From: JAFDVL01 sp043736395 | GTDB lineage: Bacteria > Acidobacteriota > Blastocatellia > RBC074 | Length of the DNA: 25,685 nt | Reading direction: 5' to 3' | NCBI GenBank assembly: GCA_043736395.1 | Contig: JAYTCQ010000179.1 | Location: forward strand, 1 to 25,685 | In this document: positions 15,401-23,539 of the stretch, piece by piece | Numbering within the stretch: the stretch's first letter is position 1 | Layout of the letters: every line of letters begins with the position of its first letter | Position numbers and translations under genes: made by a program | The notes under the pieces: generated by a model | Told to the model about the DNA's origin: nothing | The model's input: only the letters and a program-made list of their open reading frames with translations | Databases searched by the model: none

Positions 15401-16044
15401 ATGGTTCGGCACAGCGCGATGTTGTTCCGAATGCGTATGACGTCAGCAACCTGTGGGGTCCATCCACTTTTGATCGTCGCCATCAGGTTGTGATCAGCTT
15501 TGCTTATCAACTTCCGATCTTCAGAGATCAAACAAAGTTGAGCGGTAAATTGCTTGGCGGCTGGGTAGCCAGCGGTGTTTCGCAAATGGCAACTGGCAAC
15601 CCGATCACCATCGGTACAGGTGACGATTTCGCTGGTGTTGGACCAGGTAGCGGTGCACAACTGTGGTTGTTCTCGCAGACTCCTGAAATCAAGGGTCAAT
15701 ATGCGAACAACAACACAGACGCGTCTTACTACTTCAATCCTTATACCTCAAATGGGACAACAGGGATTTTCACCAGACCAACGGCGGGAACAATCTCGTC
15801 ACAAAAAGGACGCGGACTTTTTTATAACGTAGGATTCCAGAATCACAACCTGCGTCTTACAAAAGAATTCGTCATCAAAGAAAGTCATGCTCTGCAATTT
15901 GTTGTAGAAGGCTTCAACTGGTTGAATCATCCAAATTGGGGTGGAGTTGATACTAATCCGAACAATCTGGCTACGACTTTTGGTAAAGTCACCACCAAGA
16001 GCGGTCAACGTGAAATGCAAGTTGCATTGCGTTATTCGTTCTAG
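12496..16044 (+). CDS. Oar-like TonB-dependent outer-membrane receptor with N-terminal carboxypeptidase-regulatory domain (receptor 1)
   Basis: 1182 residues. A signal peptide (residues 1-29, ending AFAQ) is followed by a CarboxypepD_reg-like beta-sandwich at about 35-95 (GFVRDQNGAVVANAKISV ... LPSGLYTVSVESAGF). A plug domain follows from about 137 to 250 (LNGRNP at 153-158, YNAEYGRSAGGQVRIITKSG), then a long barrel. The last residues (MQVALRYSF) end in Phe, the usual outer-membrane insertion signal. The family imports or binds oligosaccharides and other large substrates; no SusD-like partner is present. The ribosome site is GAGGAG before the ATG. A strong intrinsic terminator follows. A candidate GntR-type operator in its promoter links it to the regulator at 23563, so control by a sugar or sugar acid is plausible. 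Confidence 0.9.
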   Translation: MTINQLKMLARVMTIGLSLTLSSLLAFAQSDNTQISGFVRDQNGAVVANAKISVKSEARDFERTTTTNGEGYYIVTQLPSGLYTVSVESAGFKSYKESGKKLDPNVPATADVSLQTGQLTDVVNVTSTNTQVQTETATVGKLVDELTIKNTQLNGRNPLLLAVLKPGVLGGSLGGNSFGLTTAGLIINGARTQDTLVTFDGAVGVRTRSNGTSIGVADVDSTQEVQILTANYNAEYGRSAGGQVRIITKSGTKDIHGVAYEYLRNAALNTNSWDRNRTYNPARPCTDTAFKKDIACRPNPFRYNQFGFNLSGPVVIPGTGFNKDRNKLFWLYSMEWVKVRQTSNIINRVPTARMRVGDFSELFPGGPNFNANLGITRFVKDPLKTGACSATDQTACFNDGGVINKIPTARLSPNGLALLKAFPDPIPGFFNAGSNFFQSRPALTNQRKENVNIDFLPNENNQVKIRLALYHFVDVSAFRGATDRAPQIITRPNQTMSIGWTKTWSPTWISETLVAGSRDQVDIAVDTRGDRYKRSNYGINYPYIFSSAKEIQDKIPTVDGLDIFGSLDGGPYPSSSTGPIYQVNNNWTNIRGSHTVKFGGYFERAGQNDFDQINVAGTPGGTNNQNGRFVFSNAGRSDGTGVASANAALGLFDTYAEIGDRSYTPYRGHMFEWFAQDSWKATPKLRLEAGIRQSIIQPYYSLWRNMVVFDAKYYNPALAPTVSPTNGFITSSGTNLQSLYNGLVIPGSGWTDAAKGPGRIAIATTGQFDFLFRGESKSFSQIHKNTFQPRAGMAYAINDKNVFRAGIGRFMTRLGVSDSVFLGGNPPLQPTVSVTNGNVDNPGGKAGNIFTQQITSQDKVFKNPEAWTWNGTFEREIGFSSKLEVSYVGRRGLHAQRERNINQLPVGTLQANPGINADSLRPYKGYNIIRVTNNDANSMYHSFQVGLERRFTKGLAYSFAYTLSKSQDDGSAQRDVVPNAYDVSNLWGPSTFDRRHQVVISFAYQLPIFRDQTKLSGKLLGGWVASGVSQMATGNPITIGTGDDFAGVGPGSGAQLWLFSQTPEIKGQYANNNTDASYYFNPYTSNGTTGIFTRPTAGTISSQKGRGLFYNVGFQNHNLRLTKEFVIKESHALQFVVEGFNWLNHPNWGGVDTNPNNLATTFGKVTTKSGQREMQVALRYSF

Positions 16045-16064
16045 GTTTCTTACTTAACCTCTTT

Positions 16065-16101
16065 AAGCCTGCTATTGCCATGTGCAACAGCAGGCTTTTT
16101 T
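16065..16101 (+). terminator. Intrinsic terminator after receptor 1
   Basis: Arms 16065-16078 and 16084-16097 pair 13 of 14 around a 5-bp loop, and the stem runs into six T (16096-16101). It lies 20 bp after the receptor stop. Confidence 0.9.
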
Positions 16102-16240
16102 ATTTCCCATTTTCCCTTCAGAACTTTTTTCAAGGCCGCAACGTATATCACAAAGGAGCAAGCCTCCCGATGTAGTTTGACGAATAGCGGCAAGGGGCGA
16201 TTGACCCAGCCTTCCAGAGACTACGCGAGGCGCCATTTCG

Positions 16241-16870
16241 ATGAGCGCTATATTGATGATTCTGGTTCTCCTGTTTCTTGTTGTTGCCTTAGCCAAATCC
16301 AACCACAAGCACAATTTTGCGACGGAAATTCTGTCGGTCACGTTTATGAATTCCACTTCGCTTTTCGATCCTCCTTCGGCGCAATTCATCGCTGAAATCG
16401 AGGCGGAAAAGTTACGCGAAGAGATCTTGAACCGTGCGAACGCCGGAGATTTTTCCGCACTCCACGACGCGACTACACAGCAAATTTTATACGACGAAGT
16501 GTTAGCCGTTTTTGCCAAACTGGATTTGTTGGCTACAGCGGATTATATTTCGCGTCACGACGAATTGCGCACGAACGCGCCATTCACCGAAGCTTTGCTG
16601 GAAGCCTGGCAGCAAATGCCAACGCGTCACGGAGTAGCAAAATTGCTGCACATTTCCGCCTTGAGTGACGACGCAGAAATTTATTTTCTGGCGGTCGAAG
16701 CTCTGAGAAACGCGTGGCGCGAACAGAAGATTCCAGATATTTCAGGACAGGAATTAGCCGCCGTAATCGAAGCTGAATACTGGTTGCTAACACCTGCCGC
16801 ACGCGAAACGAATATGGCTTTGAAAGATTTCTTAACGCAAATGCGTACCGAATTGGCTTCGTGTTCGTAG
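16241..16870 (+). CDS. Helical protein of unknown function with possible N-terminal membrane anchor
   Basis: I do not recognise this family. From the ATG at 16241 it has 209 residues, beginning with a hydrophobic stretch (MSAILMILVLLFLVVALA) that would be a membrane anchor. A later ATG at 16346 would give a 174-residue soluble form (MNSTSLFDPPSAQFIAEIE); neither has a strong ribosome site, though GCGAGGCG precedes the first. The rest is predominantly helical and acidic (AEKLREEILNRAN, EALLEAWQQMPTRHGVAKLLH, FLAVEALRNAWREQ), with an arrangement reminiscent of helical-hairpin repeats. It lies 107 bp upstream of the SPFH gene in the same direction, with a hairpin starting in its stop codon. A functional link to the SPFH protein is possible, but nothing in the sequence proves it. 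Confidence 0.65.
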   Translation: MSAILMILVLLFLVVALAKSNHKHNFATEILSVTFMNSTSLFDPPSAQFIAEIEAEKLREEILNRANAGDFSALHDATTQQILYDEVLAVFAKLDLLATADYISRHDELRTNAPFTEALLEAWQQMPTRHGVAKLLHISALSDDAEIYFLAVEALRNAWREQKIPDISGQELAAVIEAEYWLLTPAARETNMALKDFLTQMRTELASCS

Positions 16871-16930
16871 TCCCGCTTTTAAGCGGAAAGTCTCATTAAG
16901 CAAGTCATTCCGCCTAAAAGGCGGGACTAC
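16867..16930. repeat. Hairpin beginning in the stop codon of the helical protein gene
   Basis: Arms 16867-16887 and 16909-16930 (GTAGTCCCGC...GCGGA) pair over about 21 bp with one mismatch and one unpaired base. The TAG stop at 16868-16870 is part of the left arm. No T-run follows. It separates the helical gene from the SPFH gene. Confidence 0.75.
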
Positions 16931-16977
16931 AAACGCAGCGGGGCTACGAACATAGAACCAATTTAGAAAGGTAAATT

Positions 16978-19152
16978 ATGATTCCATTTATTATGCTTTT
17001 AGCAGCAGGATTCTTTTTACTGCTGTTCCTCATCACCCGAATTTTAGTCAACGTCCGCGCGCGTGAAATCGCGATTAAAGAACGGCGCTACATCGGACAA
17101 AAAATGCCTCCCGGTCGCGTCGTAGCCACCGAAGGCGAAGTCGGAATTCAAGCCGATGTTTTGAAACCCGGCTTACATTTTATCAAGTGGCCGTTTGAAT
17201 CGGTCGTACGAAAAGTTCCGCTCGTGGAAATCGGCGCGGACGAATTAGGCGTCGTCGAAGCCGTTGACGGTGAACCTTTGCCTCCTGGTCCGATCTTCGC
17301 TCCTGACCGTGCGCAGAATGCTCACAATAACTTTCAAGACCCGATTGCCTTCATCAAACAAGGCGGGATGAAAGGAATTCAGCTTCGCGTTTTGCCTCCA
17401 GGATTGTGGCCAATTCATCCTTACTTGTTTCGTGTTTCTGTCGCGAAAGCTACCGTGATTCCACAAGGAAAAATCGGAGTCGTCGTCAGTGCTGACGGAG
17501 CTGCGCTGGACGCCGGGCGCCTCGTTGCAAAGGCGACAGAAGGACATTCGAACTTTCAAAATGCTGAACATTTTCTCTCCTCCGGCGGACAGAAAGGCCC
17601 GCAGGTAGAAATCCTGACGCCGGGAACTTATCGAATTTTGACGGACTCCATGCCAACGAATTTGACGATGGTGAATCCTGATAATGTCAACGAAATGAAG
17701 AAGGGATTATTCAGCGTACAAATCTTCAACGCGACAGTCATTAACGAAAATCAAATTGGTTTGGTTGAAGCTCTCGATGGTTCTCCGCTTGACCCGCGCA
17801 ACTACGTTGCTGATCCGATAGTCGGACATGACAGCTTCCAAAATGGTGATGAATTCATCAAACGCGGCGGTCAGCGCGGGCCGCAAAAAGATATTTTGCT
17901 GCCAGGTACGTCGTACATCAATCCGCTGCTTTTCAAGGTCATTCCTGAAAAAGCGGGAGAGGTAAAACCTGGTGAAGTCGCGGTCATCGTCTCGAACGTC
18001 GGCAAAGATCCATCGGAAGAAATTCGCAAACAAATGGCGCGAAAAGTTCGCGAGCGTTTGGAACAGGAAAAACAGGAACAGATCGAACGCGCAGGCGAAC
18101 ATGTCAACGATGTCTTAGCCGGATTGCAGGAATCTTCGCAGGATGGCGACCCGCTTGATCGTCGTCTGGATCAAGGCGCGCATGAAGCCTACGTCGTACC
18201 CGATGGTTTTCGCGGCATTCAGGAACGTGTTGTTGGACCTGGAAAATATTATGTGAATACGCTGGCGGTTTCGCCGATCATCATTCCGACTACGAACCAA
18301 ACCGTTGAATGGACGATGGAGCAAATTCAAAACACGTTTGATCCGTTTGAGGTCATTTCCAAAGACGGCTTCACGATGCGGTTGGAAGTTCGTGTGGTCT
18401 TCCGCGTCAAACCTGAAGACGCTCCGTTTATGGTAGCGAAAATTGGTTCGATTGATCGCCTCATTCAAAATGTGATGCATCCGTTGATTGATTCGATTTT
18501 TAGAAATCAGGCTTCGGAATCCAGCGCGATGGCGTACCTGCAAAACCGTCACGAAGAACAGGAACGCGCCGAAGCCAGGGTTCGTGCGCACCTGCTGAAA
18601 TATCACGTTGACGTCGTGAACGTGCTGATCTGCCACATTCGTTTGCCAGAGGAATTGATGAAAACACAGACGGAAAAAATTCTCGCCGAGCAACGTCAAA
18701 GCATGTACGACGCACAGCGCGAAGCCGAAGAGAAGCGCATCCAGTTTGAAAAAATTAAAGCGCAGGCTGACAACCAACGCGATTTGATGGTGGCTACGGT
18801 TGGTGTAGAAATTTTCGGCAAACGAGCCGAACAACGTAAAGCCGAAGGCGACGGCGAAGCACATTACATTTTGTCTACGGGTAAAGCCGAAGCCGAGAAG
18901 GTTAGATTGATGGGCGAAGCGCAAGGCGTCGCATATCACGAACAGGTGAACGCACTCGGAGCCAACGGCGTAGCATTAGTTGAGACGTTGAGAGTCATTG
19001 GCGAAAAAGGTGTCCGCATTACGCCAGACGTAATGGCTACCGGCGGAGGCAACGGTGATGGTGCAGGAAATTTAGGAACGCTGTTATTGCTGAATCTCTT
19101 CAAGGATCAGATGAAGGTAAAAGGTGAATCTGAAAACGGCGCGAAGAAGTAA
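16978..19152 (+). CDS. Large membrane-anchored SPFH (band 7/flotillin-like) protein with tandem N-terminal beta repeats
   Basis: 724 residues. One membrane helix (2-24) is followed by repeated beta-rich units. A short unit spans 46-73 (PGRVVATEGEVGIQADVLKPG). Three full units lie at about 87-155, 164-220 and 256-320, each with the pattern IG-V/L-V-E/V...DG..., then NFQ...F-I/L...GG-Q/M-K/R-G, then L-x-PG. A fourth unit is split (331-344 and 406-427) by a charged helical insert (EEIRKQMARKVRERLEQEKQ). The SPFH domain covers about 431-565, followed by a coiled coil rich in Ala/Glu (EKILAEQRQSMYDAQREAE to about 655) and a Gly-rich tail. SPFH proteins form large ring or dome assemblies on membranes. 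Typical bacterial flotillins are shorter and lack these repeats. No NfeD partner is adjacent. Repeats, then SPFH, then a long helix is the domain order of the eukaryotic major vault protein; the resemblance is architectural. Confidence 0.87.
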   Translation: MIPFIMLLAAGFFLLLFLITRILVNVRAREIAIKERRYIGQKMPPGRVVATEGEVGIQADVLKPGLHFIKWPFESVVRKVPLVEIGADELGVVEAVDGEPLPPGPIFAPDRAQNAHNNFQDPIAFIKQGGMKGIQLRVLPPGLWPIHPYLFRVSVAKATVIPQGKIGVVVSADGAALDAGRLVAKATEGHSNFQNAEHFLSSGGQKGPQVEILTPGTYRILTDSMPTNLTMVNPDNVNEMKKGLFSVQIFNATVINENQIGLVEALDGSPLDPRNYVADPIVGHDSFQNGDEFIKRGGQRGPQKDILLPGTSYINPLLFKVIPEKAGEVKPGEVAVIVSNVGKDPSEEIRKQMARKVRERLEQEKQEQIERAGEHVNDVLAGLQESSQDGDPLDRRLDQGAHEAYVVPDGFRGIQERVVGPGKYYVNTLAVSPIIIPTTNQTVEWTMEQIQNTFDPFEVISKDGFTMRLEVRVVFRVKPEDAPFMVAKIGSIDRLIQNVMHPLIDSIFRNQASESSAMAYLQNRHEEQERAEARVRAHLLKYHVDVVNVLICHIRLPEELMKTQTEKILAEQRQSMYDAQREAEEKRIQFEKIKAQADNQRDLMVATVGVEIFGKRAEQRKAEGDGEAHYILSTGKAEAEKVRLMGEAQGVAYHEQVNALGANGVALVETLRVIGEKGVRITPDVMATGGGNGDGAGNLGTLLLLNLFKDQMKVKGESENGAKK

Positions 19153-19176
19153 CGATAGCACGAGAATTATTTTTTT

Positions 19177-19339
19177 ATTAGCCCAGCCCGTTTACGGCTG
19201 GGTAACTAGAAAAGATTTATGAACAGCCTGATTTATCGGGCTTTCGAAGGGCTTCAGCTAAAGCTCTTTGCAAGCCCGGTAAACCGGGCTAATGTTTTTT
19301 ATTTCGCATCTAACCCAGCCGTAAACGGGCTGGGCTAAT
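19177..19339. repeat. Nested inverted repeat with 27-bp perfect outer arms (convergent gap)
   Basis: Outer arms 19177-19203 and 19313-19339 are perfectly complementary (core AGCCCAGCCCGTTTACGGCT). Inside is a second pair, near AGCCTGATTTATCGGGCTT and AAGCCCGGTAAACCGGGCT (16 of 19). Inside that is a short third pairing around GGGCTTCAGCTAAAGCTC. The element fills the gap between the SPFH gene and the convergent receptor 2 gene, and would fold as one long cruciform or RNA stem. Confidence 0.88.
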
Positions 19340-19396
19340 AGAAAATACTGCGTAACTTTACATATTTTCGTTGTAGGATTTATGCGAAAACCAAAC

Positions 19397-19426
19397 AAAA
19401 AAGCGTGGAGATTTTTCGCTCCACGC
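19397..19426 (-). terminator. Intrinsic terminator of receptor 2 (minus strand)
   Basis: Stem 19403-19410 with 19419-19426 (GCGTGGAG and its complement) has an 8-bp loop and, read on the minus strand, is followed by six T (plus-strand A run 19397-19402). It lies 24 bp beyond the receptor 2 stop. Confidence 0.88.
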
Positions 19427-19449
19427 CTTTATTATTGTTACTGAAATTT

Positions 19450-22400
19450 TTAGAATTTCAACTTCAAAGCAAACTGAATCACGCGAGCGGATTCACCTGT
19501 TTGAATGATCGTCTGTGTCGTTGGTGGAGCCACCGCCGCACAGCAAGTTTGCCCAAACACTGTAGAAACAATGCTGGGGCTACCAACCGAGGCACTGACC
19601 GGATTATCAAAATTCGTGTGGTTCAGTGCATTGAACATTTCAGTACGGAAATCAAGTTTGAACCGCTCCGTAATTTGGAATGTTTTGTTGATTCCGATGT
19701 CTACATTCCAGTATCCGGGGGCCTGGAAAATATTACGTCCGGCTCCGTCTGAACCAGCCGCAGGGATCGCAAAATTGCTCGCATCGGCAAAGACTACGGG
19801 ACCGATGACGCCTGCTTTTTCTTGTAATTTTGCATCCACAAACGTCTTCACATCAGCACGAGAAACGTGTGAGAAATTCGACGTTCTGATACCACTGGTC
19901 ACGCTGAACGGTTCGCCCGTCATCCGTGTGTAAATGCCATTCACTGCCCATCCACCCAAAATTGTATTAGCAAATGCGTTTTGCGTATCGAACATTTTCC
20001 CCTTACCGAATGGCAATTCCCACACACCATTTGCGGTTAGCACTTGACGACGATCAAAGTCAGAACGCGCACGTTCTCCGCGCCAGTTCCGCGCATTCGT
20101 TGGCGTTCGTGAATTTGTCGTGGACAATCCGCCACCGGAAGCGGCTCCGACCGGATCAACAGATTGGTTATCAATTGATTTGCCGTAGGTGTACGCCATG
20201 CCTACCATCAAGCCTTTTTCAAATCGCTTGCGTAAGGTGAATTGTGCGGCGTTGTAATAAGAATCTCCACCGGCGTCAATGTATGTGATGACACTAAATT
20301 GTTGATTGGGACGCAATTTCAAAGCGAGTGTTGTTTGCTCAATTCGTCCGGCAAAATTTCCTGCACCGTTTTGTTGCAGATCAGTCACCGTAACTCCTGA
20401 GTTCACGAACGCCTGTGTTAATGCGCCTTTCGGACTGTTCGCGACAGTCGTTGGATAATTGACGATAGAAATTAATTGTCCACCGCTGCAAGCAGGTTTG
20501 GTTGAATCAAGCGTAGCCAATCCGTCGGGCGTACAATTTTTTCCAATATTCGATTGCATCGATCGGAAGTCACTCAAGATCGGAGCCGCATCAATCTGGT
20601 TGATGTCGTATGCACGTTGCAGGTGCGTACCGCGACGACCGATGTAAGAAAGTTGTGCAACGAATCCTTTTGGTAATTCATGCTGAACGCTTAAATTCCA
20701 CTGATGCACTGTTGGCATTTGATAATTTGGATCAAACGCAGCAACTGGAGGCGCATTGCTCAGCAACGTAGCAGGCAGCGTGAAGAACGACGAAGGCTTC
20801 GTTGTTGGCGCAGCTAATGCGTAAGGGAAGTTTTCACCAACACGCGTATTCGTCGGCACTGAACCGCAGCCAGGAGTCGGCGTGGTTCCCACTGAAGTCG
20901 TACAAGTGGTCACAAGCCCGGGCGCGCGTCCCATCACTGCTGTCACCTGAAACGAAGAAACAGGATCGTAAGCAATTCCATATCCAGCACGAATGACGAA
21001 TTTTCCGCCCTTGCCGGGACTCCACGCAATTCCTAAACGTGGGCCAAACGCTAAGTCATGTTCGCCCGAATAGAAACTTCTGGATTGTCCGTACGTGACC
21101 AAACCTTTCGAACCATCAATCGGTTGAAGCGCAACATAGACACGTCCGGCGGCTTCACGCGGTGCTTTATTCAACTCCATGCGGATGCCGTAATTGATCG
21201 TGAAATTTTGACGAACTTTCCATTCATCCTGCAAATACGCGTTGTATTGTTTGATGCGCGTACCCACGTCAAACAGTGAAACCTTTCCGTCTTTGACAAA
21301 CGGCAAAAACGCATCGCTATTAATATCGCCAATAAATGTTTGCGTTAAGCGAGCAGGAATTCCGAGCACGTCGTTGATCGTACCGCGCAGACGCGTCAGA
21401 TCGTTCGCGTTAATTCCATTGGTAGTATTCGCCGGAATCGTTGGTGGTAACACGCCGGCACTGAACGACAATGAAGGAGTGACGTTGATACCGCCAGGTT
21501 GTCCGCGCTGATCGTTATGCTGGTAAAAACGAATGTTGATGCCTGCGCCGATTTGATGCGCGCCGTGAACGATTCCCAGGTTATCCATCAATTGTGGTGT
21601 CGTTACGCCACGCGCAGTACGCGGTGTATTGATATACGGCAAGCTCGCATTATTAAAAGTAAACGGAACAATATTTGGAAAATCAGGATTTGCTTCACCT
21701 TGCGTAAACAAGAAGAAGAAACGTGCCGCACCAATAATTAGTTCGTTGTTAATGTTCGAAGTTAATTGCGAACGCCAGCCCAACGCGATGTTTCGTGAGG
21801 CACGAAACACTTCACCAAGCGGAGCAAACCCGGGAAACACTTGCGGACGTCCATTCAACGGATCGCCTTTTTTCGTATTTTGATCAGCATAAAGCAATCG
21901 TCCAAACAATGTATTTCGCTCGTTGATTGTGTGATCAATGCGAAACGAGTAGTTTGGGCCTTCGTTTTGTGTTGGAGGATTCCACGAATAGGTGGCGGTG
22001 TTTAATCCATCGCCGACCGCATAATCATTGGGCTTTGGATAGGAGTTGAATAATTTTGCGATGGCGGGATCCAGTCCTCTGTTGCCTGGCAAATTTCCAA
22101 TTGCCCGCGGATCGTTCGCGAAAATATCGTAGGTCGCAACACAATTCGTGTCAGTTGCCAGTGCGGGATCACAATTGCGCACCCCTGAAGCTAAGGCGCC
22201 GGTTCTACGATCTACAAGAGAAGGACTATTCACGCCACCTTTCAAATAACGATATTTTCCAGCCAATACTGATGGTGTATAAATTGTCGGGAAGCCAAAC
22301 GTCTGATCAATCGGCTGCGTAAATTTCACGTTCTGTCCTTGCCAACTGCCGAAGAAAAATGTCTTGTTTTTGATGATCGCGCCGCCAAGTTCGACACCGT

Positions 22401-23235
22401 ACTGATGCAATTTAATTTCCGGCTTTGGTGAGCCTTTGGCTTTCGCAAAAAAATCAGTCGCGTTAAATGCCGTATTGCGCGCATATTCCCACACAGTTCC
22501 GTGAAATTCATTTGTTCCTCCGCGGGTCGCAATTGAAATCGAAGCGCCACTGTTGCGACCTTCTTCAGCTGTTGCGTTGTTCGTTGTGACTTTGTATTCC
22601 TGAATATTGTCAGGATTGATGCGGTAAAGATTCGATACTGGATTCGGTACAGTGGATTCGTTCGCTTCAATTCCATCAATCGTCACATTAAAAGCGCGGT
22701 CACGTGAACCGTTGACGGAAATCCCGGAACCCGCGCCACCGGCTGAACGCTGCACAACTCCCGGTTCCATTACAATCAATGTTAAAGGATTACGCCCGTT
22801 GAGCGGCAAAGCTTCAATCGCTTTTTGCTCAACGACATTGCCAATCGTGGCATTATTCGTCTGCAAGCGTTCATAGCCGCCAGCCACCGAAACAACATCC
22901 GTCATTTGTCCGACTTCCAATGTCACATCAACACTCAAAGGAGTATTAATTTCCAGCACGTTGCCTGTTCGGCTGGCGGTTTTAAATCCGGCGATCTCAA
23001 CGGTGATCGTATAAATTCCTGGGTTCAGCGAAGGGAAAGAATAAACGCCCGCTCCCGTAGTATTTTGCGTCAGCGTAATGCCCGTGGCTTCGTTCTTTGC
23101 CGTCACTTTGGCATTGGGAACGATGGCATCCGAAGCATCTTTGACGGTGCCTGTGATACGCGAAGTACTTGTCTGCGCCCAGACATTCACAGCCAATAAA
23201 AAGAGAAACAAAAAGGTTGAGAATCTACGAATCAT
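19450..23235 (-). CDS. Oar-like TonB-dependent outer-membrane receptor with N-terminal carboxypeptidase-regulatory domain (receptor 2)
   Basis: 1261 residues. A signal peptide (1-21, ending VWAQ) leads into a CarboxypepD_reg-like domain at about 25-108 (ITGTVKDASDAIVPNAKV ... NPGIYTITVEIAGF). A plug follows from about 125 to 240 (LPLNGRNPLTL at 142-152, GRNSGASISIATRGGTNEF), then the barrel, ending IQFALKLKF with terminal Phe. It has the same architecture as receptor 1 but the sequences are widely diverged outside shared motifs such as LNGRNP, so they probably serve different ligands. The start is supported by GAGGTG 4 bp before the ATG. It is transcribed divergently from the GntR regulator and shares the 327-bp upstream region containing an operator candidate. 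No SusD homolog is next to it. Confidence 0.9.
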   Translation of the reverse strand: MIRRFSTFLFLFLLAVNVWAQTSTSRITGTVKDASDAIVPNAKVTAKNEATGITLTQNTTGAGVYSFPSLNPGIYTITVEIAGFKTASRTGNVLEINTPLSVDVTLEVGQMTDVVSVAGGYERLQTNNATIGNVVEQKAIEALPLNGRNPLTLIVMEPGVVQRSAGGAGSGISVNGSRDRAFNVTIDGIEANESTVPNPVSNLYRINPDNIQEYKVTTNNATAEEGRNSGASISIATRGGTNEFHGTVWEYARNTAFNATDFFAKAKGSPKPEIKLHQYGVELGGAIIKNKTFFFGSWQGQNVKFTQPIDQTFGFPTIYTPSVLAGKYRYLKGGVNSPSLVDRRTGALASGVRNCDPALATDTNCVATYDIFANDPRAIGNLPGNRGLDPAIAKLFNSYPKPNDYAVGDGLNTATYSWNPPTQNEGPNYSFRIDHTINERNTLFGRLLYADQNTKKGDPLNGRPQVFPGFAPLGEVFRASRNIALGWRSQLTSNINNELIIGAARFFFLFTQGEANPDFPNIVPFTFNNASLPYINTPRTARGVTTPQLMDNLGIVHGAHQIGAGINIRFYQHNDQRGQPGGINVTPSLSFSAGVLPPTIPANTTNGINANDLTRLRGTINDVLGIPARLTQTFIGDINSDAFLPFVKDGKVSLFDVGTRIKQYNAYLQDEWKVRQNFTINYGIRMELNKAPREAAGRVYVALQPIDGSKGLVTYGQSRSFYSGEHDLAFGPRLGIAWSPGKGGKFVIRAGYGIAYDPVSSFQVTAVMGRAPGLVTTCTTSVGTTPTPGCGSVPTNTRVGENFPYALAAPTTKPSSFFTLPATLLSNAPPVAAFDPNYQMPTVHQWNLSVQHELPKGFVAQLSYIGRRGTHLQRAYDINQIDAAPILSDFRSMQSNIGKNCTPDGLATLDSTKPACSGGQLISIVNYPTTVANSPKGALTQAFVNSGVTVTDLQQNGAGNFAGRIEQTTLALKLRPNQQFSVITYIDAGGDSYYNAAQFTLRKRFEKGLMVGMAYTYGKSIDNQSVDPVGAASGGGLSTTNSRTPTNARNWRGERARSDFDRRQVLTANGVWELPFGKGKMFDTQNAFANTILGGWAVNGIYTRMTGEPFSVTSGIRTSNFSHVSRADVKTFVDAKLQEKAGVIGPVVFADASNFAIPAAGSDGAGRNIFQAPGYWNVDIGINKTFQITERFKLDFRTEMFNALNHTNFDNPVSASVGSPSIVSTVFGQTCCAAVAPPTTQTIIQTGESARVIQFALKLKF

Positions 23236-23495
23236 AGGACACCTCGGTGATAAAAGTTTTTCCAGTTAACTTATCTGATTGAAACTAAAAACGTGATTTG
23301 TGGTATTTCAATTATTACTTTTCCTTAACAAGCAAATGATGTTCCAATCTTAAAACTTTACTTTTTATAAACAACAGAAAACCATAACCGCTAACAAAAG
23401 TGCCGATATTATTAAATGAGGTTCTACTCACTAATAAACCGAGGCGTCCGAAAACTTGAAAATCATCCAAAAAAGTGGAAATTCTTTGGTCTGTA

Positions 23496-23524
23496 TTGAC
23501 TTCGCGGTGACGTAGCCCTACAGT
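23496..23524 (+). promoter_or_regulatory. Candidate promoter of the GntR gene
   Basis: TTGACT (23496-23501) and TACAGT (23519-23524) are separated by 17 bp. The operator candidate begins 4 bp after the -10 box, about where transcription would start, which suits autorepression. Confidence 0.45.
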
Positions 23525-23528
23525 ATAT

Positions 23529-23539
23529 TGGTCTTACCA
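23529..23539. promoter_or_regulatory. GntR/FadR-type operator candidate 2 (TGGT-N3-ACCA)
   Basis: TGGTCTTACCA is an 11-bp interrupted palindrome 23 bp before the GntR start codon. The extended form TTGGTCTTACCAT matches the site at 12282-12294 except for two central A/T positions. Autoregulation through such a site is common in FadR-subfamily regulators. Confidence 0.6.

Noticed and set aside
18115..18939. A 274-codon open frame on the minus strand inside the SPFH gene
   Set aside because: It is antisense to a gene with clear domains, has no ribosome site and its translation is a low-complexity Phe/Arg/His-rich sequence typical of shadow frames.
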